From assembly GCF_902506095.1 (NCBI RefSeq), contig NZ_LR733293.1, positions 186,001-250,000 on the forward strand: DNA of 64,000 nt, written 5' to 3'. Positions within the stretch are counted from its first letter, which is position 1, and every line of letters begins with the position of its first letter. The notes under the pieces are model-generated. The model was not told the origin of the DNA, did no database searches, and was given only the letters and a program-made list of their open reading frames with translations. Source of the stretch: Arthrobacter sp. 9AX (GTDB lineage: Bacteria > Actinomycetota > Actinomycetes > Actinomycetales > Micrococcaceae). The position numbers were made by a program, and so were the translations under genes. Positions 1-7,551 of the stretch are shown here, in pieces.

Positions 1-73
1 TGGCGGTGAGCTCGGCAAGGGACGCGTCGGCCTGGCTGGCCGGCGCGTCCCTGGGTCCTGAGTTTTCTGTCAT
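1..73 (-). CDS. 5' end of an unidentified gene (cut by window edge)
   Basis: An open frame starts at the ATG at 73-71 and runs without a stop to the window edge (24 codons, beginning MTENSGPRD). A purine-rich AAGAAGG lies directly upstream, with very short spacing. It follows the ABC permease gene on the same strand by about 23 bases, so it is probably the next gene of that operon. The visible residues are polar and Ala/Asp-rich with no recognisable domain. No function can be assigned. Confidence 0.45.
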   Translation of the reverse strand, partial: MTENSGPRDAPASQADASLAELTA

Positions 74-96
74 ATCCTTCTTATATTCCCGGCAGG

Positions 97-993
97 TTAT
101 ACATCCCGTTTCTTCAGTGTAATCATCGCCGGGACCAGGAACAGCAGCACATAGCCCAGGAAGATCAGGCCTCCGTGCCAGGGATCGATGGTGCCGTCGG
201 TGTGTCCGATCGACAGGAACCGGCCGCCGGCTTCGCTGGGAATGTACTGCGGGACGTACTTCCAGAACTCCCCCGGGATGAGGGTCATGAAGCTCGCCGC
301 GATGGACAGGACGAAGAACAGAGCCACCAGGACCGTGATGCCGCCGGCCGAGTTGCGCAGCAGCGTTCCCAGGGACAGTCCGATCAGGGCAACGCCTGCC
401 ACGTACAGGCCACCGGTGAAGATGCTGTAAAGCACACCATCCGTGGACCAGTCGAGGTCGAAGCCGATCCCCTGGAACACCGGCATGGCAATCAGGAAGG
501 TGGCAACGCCGGCAACGGTGGTGATGACGTACGAAATGACCGCGAGGATGATCGCCTTGGCTGCGAAGGCAGGGGTACGCCGCGGAACGGCATTCATGGT
601 GGAACGGATCATGCCGGTGGCGTACTCGGAGGACATAAAGAGGACCGCGAGCGAGCCGAGGATCAGGATGCCGATCTGGAGCCCGGCGTTGGGCAGGTTG
701 TAGAGGTCAAAGCCGGAGCCTGGCGGGAACGACTTTTCCAGCATTTCGGGAGTCATCGTCTGGCCCTGGTCCCTGGCGGTGCGGATCATGTCGTCGAGGT
801 AGGTATAGCGGATCAGCACTGCCAGAGCCCCCACCCCCACGATGGCTACCAGGGTCAGCAGCAGGAGGATGCGGGTGGACAGCAGCGACCACAGCTTGAT
901 CCATTCGGACCGCAGCACGCCGGCAAAGGTCACTCCCCGTGAACCTGCTGAGGAACTGGTGGGGGCGGTACGGGTTTCAGTCATGGTGCTCAT
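97..993 (-). CDS. ABC-2 type transporter permease
   Basis: A 298-residue integral membrane protein with a short charged cytoplasmic N-terminus and about six hydrophobic segments (roughly residues 38-60, 105-120, 147-170, 190-212, 220-240, 272-290). This is the layout of ABC-2 type permeases that export drugs, antimicrobial peptides or other hydrophobic cargo. The large extracytoplasmic loop between the first two segments is also typical. Its ATPase partner ends only 5 bases upstream, so the two form a translationally linked pair. The substrate cannot be read from the sequence. Confidence 0.88.
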   Translation of the reverse strand: MSTMTETRTAPTSSSAGSRGVTFAGVLRSEWIKLWSLLSTRILLLLTLVAIVGVGALAVLIRYTYLDDMIRTARDQGQTMTPEMLEKSFPPGSGFDLYNLPNAGLQIGILILGSLAVLFMSSEYATGMIRSTMNAVPRRTPAFAAKAIILAVISYVITTVAGVATFLIAMPVFQGIGFDLDWSTDGVLYSIFTGGLYVAGVALIGLSLGTLLRNSAGGITVLVALFFVLSIAASFMTLIPGEFWKYVPQYIPSEAGGRFLSIGHTDGTIDPWHGGLIFLGYVLLFLVPAMITLKKRDV

Positions 994-998
994 CGTCC

Positions 999-1946
999 TT
1001 ACTTGCCTGCCGCTGCCGGGGCGGAGACTGCGGGTCCGCCGGTCAGGTGTGAGTGGTATTCCACTTCGTCCTTGGTGAGGTCGAAGTATGCGTCCTCCAG
1101 CGAGGACAGCTGCGGGGTGAGTTCGTAAACCAGCACATGGTTATCCAGGGCAATCCGCGCGATCTGGCGCGAATCCATTCCTGTTACTTCAAGGGTTTCC
1201 GGCTCGCTCTGGTCCACGGTGACGCCGTCGCCGGCCAGGAGGGCAGACAGTTCCAGTGCCTCCCCCGTGCGGACCAGCGTCTTGGCCTGCCTGGTTCCGG
1301 CGATAATCTCCTTCACGGGTGCGTCAGCGATGATCCGGCCGCGGCCGATGACGATCAGGTGGTCTGCGGTCTGCGCCATCTCGCTCATCAGGTGCGAGGA
1401 CAGGAAGATCGTTTTGCCCTGGTTCGCCAGGTACCGGACGAGGTTGCGGACCCACAGCACGCCCTCCGGGTCCAAACCGTTGACGGGCTCGTCCAGGATC
1501 AGGGTCTGGGGATCGCCGAGCAGCGCCGCGGCAATCCCCAGCCGCTGGCCCATGCCCAGGGAGAACCCGCCGGCCTTCTTCCGAGCTACAGCCTCAAGGC
1601 CGGTCATCTCAATGACTTCGCGGACCCTGGCTTTGGGAATGCCGTGGGTGGCGGCCATGGCGAGCAGGTGGTTGTAGGCGCTGCGGCTCGTGTGGACGGC
1701 CTTGGCATCGAGCAGGGCGCCCACCTCATGCAGCGGTGCCTTGTGGTGCGCGTACGGCAGGCCGTTAACGGTGACCGAGCCGGACGTCGGCCGGTCCAGT
1801 CCCATCACCATCCGCATGGTGGTGGACTTGCCGGCCCCGTTCGGACCCAAAAAGCCCGTGACGAGCCCTGGTTGCACGGTGAAACTGACCCCGGCCACCG
1901 CGGTTTTTCCGCCGTAAACCTTGGTCAGGCCTGTTGCCTCAATCAT
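999..1946 (-). CDS. ABC transporter ATP-binding protein
   Basis: A 315-residue ATPase that should drive the adjacent ABC-2 permease. The Walker A motif GPNGAGKST is at about residues 34-42, the signature-like FSLGMGQR at 128-135, and Walker B LILDEP at 149-154, followed by the D-loop and the switch histidine in SSHL near 185. The C-terminal ~90 residues are the extension common in DrrA/CcmA-like exporters. The signature reads SLGMGQ rather than SGGxxQ, a variant often seen in this subfamily. A 166-base gap upstream separates it from the next gene and probably holds the operon promoter. Confidence 0.92.
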   Translation of the reverse strand: MIEATGLTKVYGGKTAVAGVSFTVQPGLVTGFLGPNGAGKSTTMRMVMGLDRPTSGSVTVNGLPYAHHKAPLHEVGALLDAKAVHTSRSAYNHLLAMAATHGIPKARVREVIEMTGLEAVARKKAGGFSLGMGQRLGIAAALLGDPQTLILDEPVNGLDPEGVLWVRNLVRYLANQGKTIFLSSHLMSEMAQTADHLIVIGRGRIIADAPVKEIIAGTRQAKTLVRTGEALELSALLAGDGVTVDQSEPETLEVTGMDSRQIARIALDNHVLVYELTPQLSSLEDAYFDLTKDEVEYHSHLTGGPAVSAPAAAGK

Positions 1947-2112
1947 GGATTGTTTCCTTCGGACGGCAGCATGGGCTGCGGAGGACGTTGCTGGGACAGT
2001 TGTGTAACTCCCACGCTACCCATCCGATTGTCCGGATTCGCCGGTCTCAGGGATGATTCAGGGGCCAATCGGGGTAGTCCCCCTGGATGACCGCCTGCGC
2101 ACACGTCACCGG

Positions 2113-3618
2113 TCAGGGGCGCGGGGAGTAGTACGTGAGCGCCCGCGGCCGAATGCTGTACTCCACACTGCGTACGCCCGCCACCGCCTCGCCGTCAACG
2201 GCCAGGGCCATCGGTGATCCGCCGGCTTCGATCCGCACACCTCTTGCCTCTGTCAGGTGGGTGATGCGCGACGTAGCAACGGTGCCGGTCAGCACCGACC
2301 ACAGCAGCCTGAGCCGGGCAAAGGATTCGTCTGCCGTGATCATCCGGACGTCCAGGACGCCGTCGTCCATGACCGGACGGAACAAGGGGGCGTGGTCGCG
2401 GGGGTAGTACCGGCCTCGTCCCACGTAGGCGATCCATACTTTGTGGAGCTTGCCATCCACCGTGAGTGTGGTGGGGGTGCCCGCGGCGAAGGTGCGGAAC
2501 ATGGCCACGACACCTGCGAGGGGTTTTCCCAGGGCAGGCTGCAGGTGTTCGCGGCGCCGGACGAGGTTGGGGTACAGCCCTACGCTGGACGTGTTGAGCA
2601 TGGCCACTTCCGCGGTCTCCGGCTTTCCTGCGAGCCCACGCTCCATTGTCACCATTCCGACGTCGGCCAGGGCAGCTTCGCCCCGCGTCGCTGCGGTGAG
2701 GGCCTCCTTGAGGCTCCCGGTTCCAGCGTCGCGCGCGAAATGGTTAAGTGTCCCGCCGGGCAGCACCAGGAGGGCGAGTGAACGGTCGACGGCGGCAGCT
2801 GCCGCGGCTCCGACGGTCCCGTCGCCGCCCCACACACCAAGGGCGCGAGTCCCTGGCCGGGCTGCGGTTTCGTTGATCGCCGCGCGGAGATCCTCATCCG
2901 GTTCGACAGTCCGTATGTACGCCTTCGGGAATACTTGACGGAGGGCGTCGGCCGTCTCTTCCTTGAAGGACCCTCCGAGGGTGTTGACCACGATGCTCAA
3001 CCCTTCGCCTTCGGGCAGCTCAGGGGCAGAAGTCCAGCTCCTGGTGGTCGCCGGAAACGGCGGGCGGACCGGCCACCACCGCCGGGTCACCAGTGCCGCA
3101 CCGGCTCCGATCGCCGAGCCAAAAAGAACATCGGAGGGCCAGTGCGCACCCGTGTGGACGCGGGAGTACGCAACTCCCAGTGCCGCCGGTGCCAGCGCTG
3201 CCCCCAGGGACGGCTTGACCAGCCCCACTCCAACGGCGAAAGCCACCGCCGAAGCTGAGTGGCCAGAGGGCATGGAAGAACTCTTCGGCTGCGGATGAAC
3301 GAACCTGAAGACAGGCAGGTGCTCGGGAAGCGGGCGGGCGCGGGGCAGAAGCGTTTTGAAGATCCCGTTGGTAACGGCGGAAGCTACTGCCTGGGCGATC
3401 AACCCGTGAACGGCAGCGCGGCGGGGCCTGCCCGGAACCGTGGCAATGACGGCCGCCGCGGCCATCCAGAGTTTTCCGTGGTTGGCGGCGGCCGAGAGCC
3501 TCCTGAAGAAGGCGTCGTAGTTGCCGCCGGGCAAGCGCGAAACATGCCGGACGAGGTATTTATCGGTGCGGCTGATCCATCGATGGCCCTGTCGCCATTT
3601 GCTCTGCATGCCCCTCAC
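2113..3618 (-). CDS. PAP2 phosphatase / diacylglycerol-kinase-like fusion protein
   Basis: A 501-residue fusion. The N-terminal ~185 residues carry the PAP2 phosphatase motifs: K(x6)RP at about 88-96, PSGH at 117-120 and SRVHTGAHWPSD at 152-163. The C-terminal ~300 residues are a lipid-kinase (DAGK/YegS-type) domain with GGDGTV, a GGTLNHFARD segment and a C-terminal beta domain. The two halves suggest dephosphorylation and phosphorylation of membrane lipids such as undecaprenyl or diacylglycerol phosphates. The M four codons in (3609) has a better spaced GGTGAGGGG upstream and may be the real start. The fusion is a known actinobacterial architecture; the substrate is inferred. Confidence 0.88.
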   Translation of the reverse strand: MRGMQSKWRQGHRWISRTDKYLVRHVSRLPGGNYDAFFRRLSAAANHGKLWMAAAAVIATVPGRPRRAAVHGLIAQAVASAVTNGIFKTLLPRARPLPEHLPVFRFVHPQPKSSSMPSGHSASAVAFAVGVGLVKPSLGAALAPAALGVAYSRVHTGAHWPSDVLFGSAIGAGAALVTRRWWPVRPPFPATTRSWTSAPELPEGEGLSIVVNTLGGSFKEETADALRQVFPKAYIRTVEPDEDLRAAINETAARPGTRALGVWGGDGTVGAAAAAAVDRSLALLVLPGGTLNHFARDAGTGSLKEALTAATRGEAALADVGMVTMERGLAGKPETAEVAMLNTSSVGLYPNLVRRREHLQPALGKPLAGVVAMFRTFAAGTPTTLTVDGKLHKVWIAYVGRGRYYPRDHAPLFRPVMDDGVLDVRMITADESFARLRLLWSVLTGTVATSRITHLTEARGVRIEAGGSPMALAVDGEAVAGVRSVEYSIRPRALTYYSPRP

Positions 3619-3672
3619 CCTACCGCCGGGGTCCAGAGGCGGCGGAGGCTGTCCGTCTTTCGGCGTTGCGGC

Positions 3673-4866
3673 TTACTCGGCCTTCAACGGCTTGGCAGCA
3701 CCCGCCAGCAGGAGCGCCAGGAGGATGGGGGCAAGGATGGCCAGCAGTGCGTTGTGGATTCCGGTGAGGTCGCCCAGGTAGCCCAGCAGGGGAGGGCCGG
3801 CGAGGAATGAGATGTAACCCAGTGTTGAAACCACCGAAACCCGTGCTGCGGCGTGCTGCGGATCGTCAGCCGCCGCGGACATGCCCATGGGAAAGGCCAG
3901 CGCCGCCCCGATGCCCCAGAGGGCGGCACCCACGGCCGCCAACCACGGATTCCCGGCCAGCACAAAGAGGCACAGCCCGGCAGCGGCTGCTGCCATGCTG
4001 GCCCTAAGGACAGCCACCCGGCCGTATTTGTCGATGACGCGGCCGCCGAGGAAGCGCATGCCGGTCATGGCAAGGACGAAGAGCGCGAACATGAGGGCGC
4101 CCGTGGATTCCGACGTGCCCAGGCCGTCCACGGATGCCTTGGCGATCCAGTCGTTGCCGGCGCCCTCAGTCAGGGTTGCGCCCAAAACAACGACGCCGAT
4201 GAGCACAGTCCTGCCGTCCCGCCAGGCCGACGGGCCCCGGACGGCCTTGGTTCCTTCTGCGGGAGCCGGGATGGCGACGTGGGGAAGGAAGTAGCGGGGC
4301 GCCATCATGGTCACCACGAGCACGATGCCAACGATGACCAGCAGGTGCACGGGCAGGTCGACCCCAAGGTTGGACAGTCCGGCGCCGATGAGGGCACCGA
4401 CGAAGGCCCCGCCGCTGAAGGCAGCGTGGAACTGGGGCATGATGGTCCGCCGCAGCTTGTGCTCCACGTCGGCCCCTTCGATGTTCTGGGAGACATCCCA
4501 GAGCCCGATGGCAATACCGAAGAAAAACAAGGAGACCGCCGTGCCCGGGATGGACGCCATGGACAGCGACAACGCAATGCCCACGCCGGCGGCTGAGGCA
4601 AGCAAGCCGCCCAGGCGCACGGTGTTCGCCGTTCCGAGCCGCCCCACCACCCATCCGGCCGTGGGCAACGCGAGCAATGAGCCGACGGCGGTGCAGAGCA
4701 GCAAGGTGCCCATCTGTCCCGATGTGATCTGCAGTGTTTCGGTGACGGCGGGAATCCTCGCCGCCCAGCTGGCGAAGACCAGTCCGTTGATGCCGAAGAC
4801 AATAAAAGTGGCAGCCGCAGCTGCCTTGAGCCCAGCCTGTTGTGCCGTTCCGGTATTGATACTCAT
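3673..4866 (-). CDS. MFS transporter
   Basis: A 397-residue protein with about twelve hydrophobic segments and the N-terminal pattern NGLVFASWAARIPA found in a family of uncharacterised MFS permeases related to sugar and efflux transporters. The second half begins after a hydrophilic loop near residue 195. Its start overlaps the stop of the upstream DeoR gene by 4 bases (ATGA), so the two are translationally coupled and the transporter is probably controlled by that regulator. The substrate is unknown; the DeoR partner hints at a sugar or sugar derivative. Confidence 0.85.
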   Translation of the reverse strand: MSINTGTAQQAGLKAAAAATFIVFGINGLVFASWAARIPAVTETLQITSGQMGTLLLCTAVGSLLALPTAGWVVGRLGTANTVRLGGLLASAAGVGIALSLSMASIPGTAVSLFFFGIAIGLWDVSQNIEGADVEHKLRRTIMPQFHAAFSGGAFVGALIGAGLSNLGVDLPVHLLVIVGIVLVVTMMAPRYFLPHVAIPAPAEGTKAVRGPSAWRDGRTVLIGVVVLGATLTEGAGNDWIAKASVDGLGTSESTGALMFALFVLAMTGMRFLGGRVIDKYGRVAVLRASMAAAAAGLCLFVLAGNPWLAAVGAALWGIGAALAFPMGMSAAADDPQHAAARVSVVSTLGYISFLAGPPLLGYLGDLTGIHNALLAILAPILLALLLAGAAKPLKAE

Positions 4867-5636
4867 ACGTTCACTACTTCCACAGAGTTGTCTTCGAGTC
4901 GTCGTCGTTCGTCCTGGCTGAACTGCTTGTCCGTGACAATGATGTCCACACGGTCAAGGCCCGCCACAAGGGCCCTGGCATGTGCTTCCCATTTCGCGGC
5001 GGCTGCTGCCACCACCACACGGGACGCTGATTCGATCCCGGCCCGCTTCACTGCCGCGTCCTCCAGGTCATGGGCGAGGAGTCCGTCCTTGAGGTCCACG
5101 GCGCAGGGAGTGACCACTGCCGTGTCGAAGCGCAGTGAGCGGACATTGGACTCCGCAAGCGGGCCCCGGAAACACAGTTCGGAGGGAACCAGGCTTCCGC
5201 CGGGCAACAGGAGGGCGGGACGGGTTCCGGCCGTAACCTCGTCAGCCGTTAACACGTTCAGCGACCGTAGGGACATCGGCATAAGGGTGAGGTCCCTGCC
5301 GGCCAGCGCTTGTGCAACCTGGGTAGCTGTACTGCCGCTGTCCAGCCACACATGTTCCCGGTCCCTGAGAAGGCCGGCCACGGCGGCGGCGATGCGCTTC
5401 TTGCTGTCCTGGTCCTCCAGCTCGCGCTGCCCGTAGCCCGGATTCTCACCATGGCCGATGAGGCTGCGCGCCCCGCCGTGGATCCGGCGAAGAACGCCGT
5501 TGGCGGCAAGAACTTCAAGGTCCCGGCGGATCGTCGCCCCCGAGGCATCGCAGGCAACTGTCAGCTCCTCCACGGACACTTCGGAGCGCCGGCGGAGCAG
5601 TTCGGCGATCGTGCGGTGCCGCTCATCCGTCTTCAT
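4863..5636 (-). CDS. DeoR/GlpR family transcriptional regulator
   Basis: The product begins MKTDERHRTIAELL (257 residues); the frame stays open upstream to 5663, but this is where family similarity starts. The N-terminal helix-turn-helix includes SVEELTVACDASGATIRRDLEVL, followed by the RIHGGA segment diagnostic of DeoR-type repressors. The C-terminal ~190 residues are the effector-sensing DeoRC domain that usually binds a phosphorylated sugar. An inverted repeat over the leader (CAAATGAT/ATCATTTG, 5640-5666) could be its autoregulatory operator. It is coupled by a 4-base overlap to the MFS gene. The inducer is unknown. Confidence 0.88.
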   Translation of the reverse strand: MKTDERHRTIAELLRRRSEVSVEELTVACDASGATIRRDLEVLAANGVLRRIHGGARSLIGHGENPGYGQRELEDQDSKKRIAAAVAGLLRDREHVWLDSGSTATQVAQALAGRDLTLMPMSLRSLNVLTADEVTAGTRPALLLPGGSLVPSELCFRGPLAESNVRSLRFDTAVVTPCAVDLKDGLLAHDLEDAAVKRAGIESASRVVVAAAAAKWEAHARALVAGLDRVDIIVTDKQFSQDERRRLEDNSVEVVNV

Positions 5637-5639
5637 GAT

Positions 5640-5666
5640 CAAATGATAGCAACTCATGATCATTTG
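5640..5666. promoter_or_regulatory. Candidate operator of the DeoR-MFS operon
   Basis: CAAATGAT (5640-5647) and ATCATTTG (5659-5666) form a perfect 8-base inverted repeat with an 11-base spacer, immediately upstream of the preferred DeoR start. It is AT-rich compared with its surroundings. Position and symmetry suit autoregulation by a DeoR dimer; binding is inferred. Confidence 0.4.
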
Positions 5667-5710
5667 CTCACGAAGCCCTCAGGCCCTCTCTCACTTAATG
5701 CGACAAAACG

Positions 5711-5744
5711 GCTGACCCTCCCGCACCAGTGCGGGAGGGTCAGC
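5711..5744 (-). terminator. Rho-independent terminator of the ABC-F gene
   Basis: A perfect 15-base-pair stem (5711-5725 with 5730-5744) and a 4-base loop lie just past the ABC-F stop codon. Read on the minus strand, the stem is followed by a CGTTTTGTCG tail, a short T tract. It separates the ABC-F gene from the DeoR operon. Confidence 0.8.
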
Positions 5745-5777
5745 GAAAAACGCGCGTGAAGTGAGAGAGCGTTGGGG

Positions 5778-7469
5778 TCAGCGGGCGCGTTCCACGCGCT
5801 TCTCATCCCACACCGGCTCGTCCGATTCGTAGACCCTGCCGTCGGAACCGAACACCAGGAAGCGGTCAAACGTCCGGGCGAACCAACGGTCGTGCGTCAC
5901 GGCGAGGACGGTGCCCTCGAAGTGGTCGATGGCCCGCTCAAGTGCCTCCGCGGAGTGCAGGTCCAGGTTGTCGGTGGGCTCGTCGAGGAGCAGCAGCGTA
6001 GCGCCGCTCAGCTGCAGGAGCAGGATCTGGAAGCGGGCCTGCTGCCCGCCGGAGAGGGATTCGTACTTCTGCTCGGACTGGCCGGCCAGCCCGTACCCAT
6101 CCAGCGCACCGGCTGCTGCCTCGCGGCCCAGTCCCGACCGGTGTTCATCGCCCCGGTGAAGGATTTCCAGCAGCGTTTTGCCCAGCAGGTCCGGCCGCAC
6201 ATGCGTCTGGGCGAAGAAGCCCGGGCGGATCCTGGCGCCGAGCTTCACAGTGCCCTCGTGCGGCACTTCGGCGATTTCAACGTCGGACACGGGCAGGTGC
6301 TCGCGCTCCGGATCAGTGCCGCCGGTGGCGAGCAGCCGGAGGAAGTGCGACTTGCCGGAGCCGTTGGAGCCCAGGACGCCGACCCGGTCGCCGAACCATA
6401 CTTCCGTGGAGAACGGCTTCATCAGGCCGGTCAGTTCCAGCTTCTCGGCCACGATGGCACGTTTGGCGGTCCGGCCGCCCTTGAGCCGCATCTGCACATT
6501 CTGTTCGATGGGCAGCGCCTCGGGCGGCCCGATCTCCAGGAACTTCGCCAGCCGGGTCTGCGCGGCGTGGTACCGGTTGGCCATGTCGGAGCGGAAGGCA
6601 GCCTTGTTTTTGTACATGTTGACGAGTTCCTTGAGCTTGACGTGCTCCTCGTCCCACCGTTTGCGCAGTTCCTCGAAGCGGGCATTCCGGTCCGCCCGGG
6701 CTTCCACGTAGGAGCCGAAGCCGCCGCCGTGGATCCAGGCTCCGGCACCGTTGATGCCCGGCTCCAGCGTAACGATGCGGCCGGCAGCGTTGTTCAGCAG
6801 TTCCCGGTCGTGGCTGATGAAAAAGACAGTCTTCTTCGATTCGTTCAGCTTCTCTTCAAGCCAGCGTTTGCCCGGCACATCCAGGTAGTTGTCCGGTTCA
6901 TCGAGCAGCAGCAGGTCATCGGGGCCGGCAAAGAGCGCTTCGAGCACCAGGCGCTTCTGCTCGCCGCCGGAAAGGCTCGACGCCGGGCGGTGCTGTGCGC
7001 GGTCAAAGGGCAGTCCCAGCGCGGCCATGCACACTTCGTCCCAGACGGTCTCGACGTCGTAGCCGCCTGCATCGCCCCAGTCCACGATGGCCTGGGCGTA
7101 CCGCATCTGGCTTGGCTCGTCGTCGTGCTCCACCATTGCCAGCTCGGCTTCATCCACCTCGCGGGCAGCGGCGGCCAGTGCGGGCGGTGCGGCGGAGACC
7201 AGCAGGTCGCGGACCGTTGAATCGTCACGGACCTGGCCTACGAACTGGCGCATGATGCCCATGTTCCCCGACCGCCCGATAACGCCTTCGTCGGGCACCA
7301 GGTCCCCGGCGATGATCCGGAACAGCGTGGTCTTGCCGGTGCCGTTGGGGCCAATCAGGGCCGTTTTGGTGCCGTCCGGGACCTTGAAGGTCACCCCGTT
7401 GAGCAGCTGGGTGCCGTCGGAGAGGAAGTAATCGATACCGGAAACGTCAATATGGGCCACGCAGTCCAT
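5778..7469 (-). CDS. ABC-F family ATP-binding protein
   Basis: A soluble protein of 563 residues with two ABC ATPase domains and no membrane segment, typical of ABC-F ribosome-associated factors (translation factors or target-protection resistance proteins). The first Walker A is GPNGTGKTT at about 40-48 with LSGGEQKR near 167; the second is GSNGSGKS with LSGGQQAR and LLLDEPTDNLD in the C-terminal half. A charged linker joins the domains. I chose the ATG at 7469 because the longer open frame to 7535 would read through the inverted repeat at 7489-7551. Whether it gives antibiotic resistance cannot be told from sequence alone. Confidence 0.9.
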   Translation of the reverse strand: MDCVAHIDVSGIDYFLSDGTQLLNGVTFKVPDGTKTALIGPNGTGKTTLFRIIAGDLVPDEGVIGRSGNMGIMRQFVGQVRDDSTVRDLLVSAAPPALAAAAREVDEAELAMVEHDDEPSQMRYAQAIVDWGDAGGYDVETVWDEVCMAALGLPFDRAQHRPASSLSGGEQKRLVLEALFAGPDDLLLLDEPDNYLDVPGKRWLEEKLNESKKTVFFISHDRELLNNAAGRIVTLEPGINGAGAWIHGGGFGSYVEARADRNARFEELRKRWDEEHVKLKELVNMYKNKAAFRSDMANRYHAAQTRLAKFLEIGPPEALPIEQNVQMRLKGGRTAKRAIVAEKLELTGLMKPFSTEVWFGDRVGVLGSNGSGKSHFLRLLATGGTDPEREHLPVSDVEIAEVPHEGTVKLGARIRPGFFAQTHVRPDLLGKTLLEILHRGDEHRSGLGREAAAGALDGYGLAGQSEQKYESLSGGQQARFQILLLQLSGATLLLLDEPTDNLDLHSAEALERAIDHFEGTVLAVTHDRWFARTFDRFLVFGSDGRVYESDEPVWDEKRVERAR

Positions 7470-7488
7470 CTTCCCACGCCCCACTGCG

Positions 7489-7551
7489 GAGTTTTTGTCC
7501 ACGTATGCCGGGATAAACCGTCCGGAAGCCTGCATACGTGGACAAAAACTC
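7489..7551. repeat. Perfect 20-bp inverted repeat between PBP and ABC-F genes
   Basis: GAGTTTTTGTCCACGTATGC (7489-7508) is repeated exactly as its reverse complement at 7532-7551, around a 23-base spacer. The right arm overlaps the last base of the penicillin-binding protein stop codon. It could act as that gene's terminator, but the length and exactness of the arms and their TTGTCCACG core make a dispersed palindromic element or a protein-binding site possible too. Confidence 0.75.
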
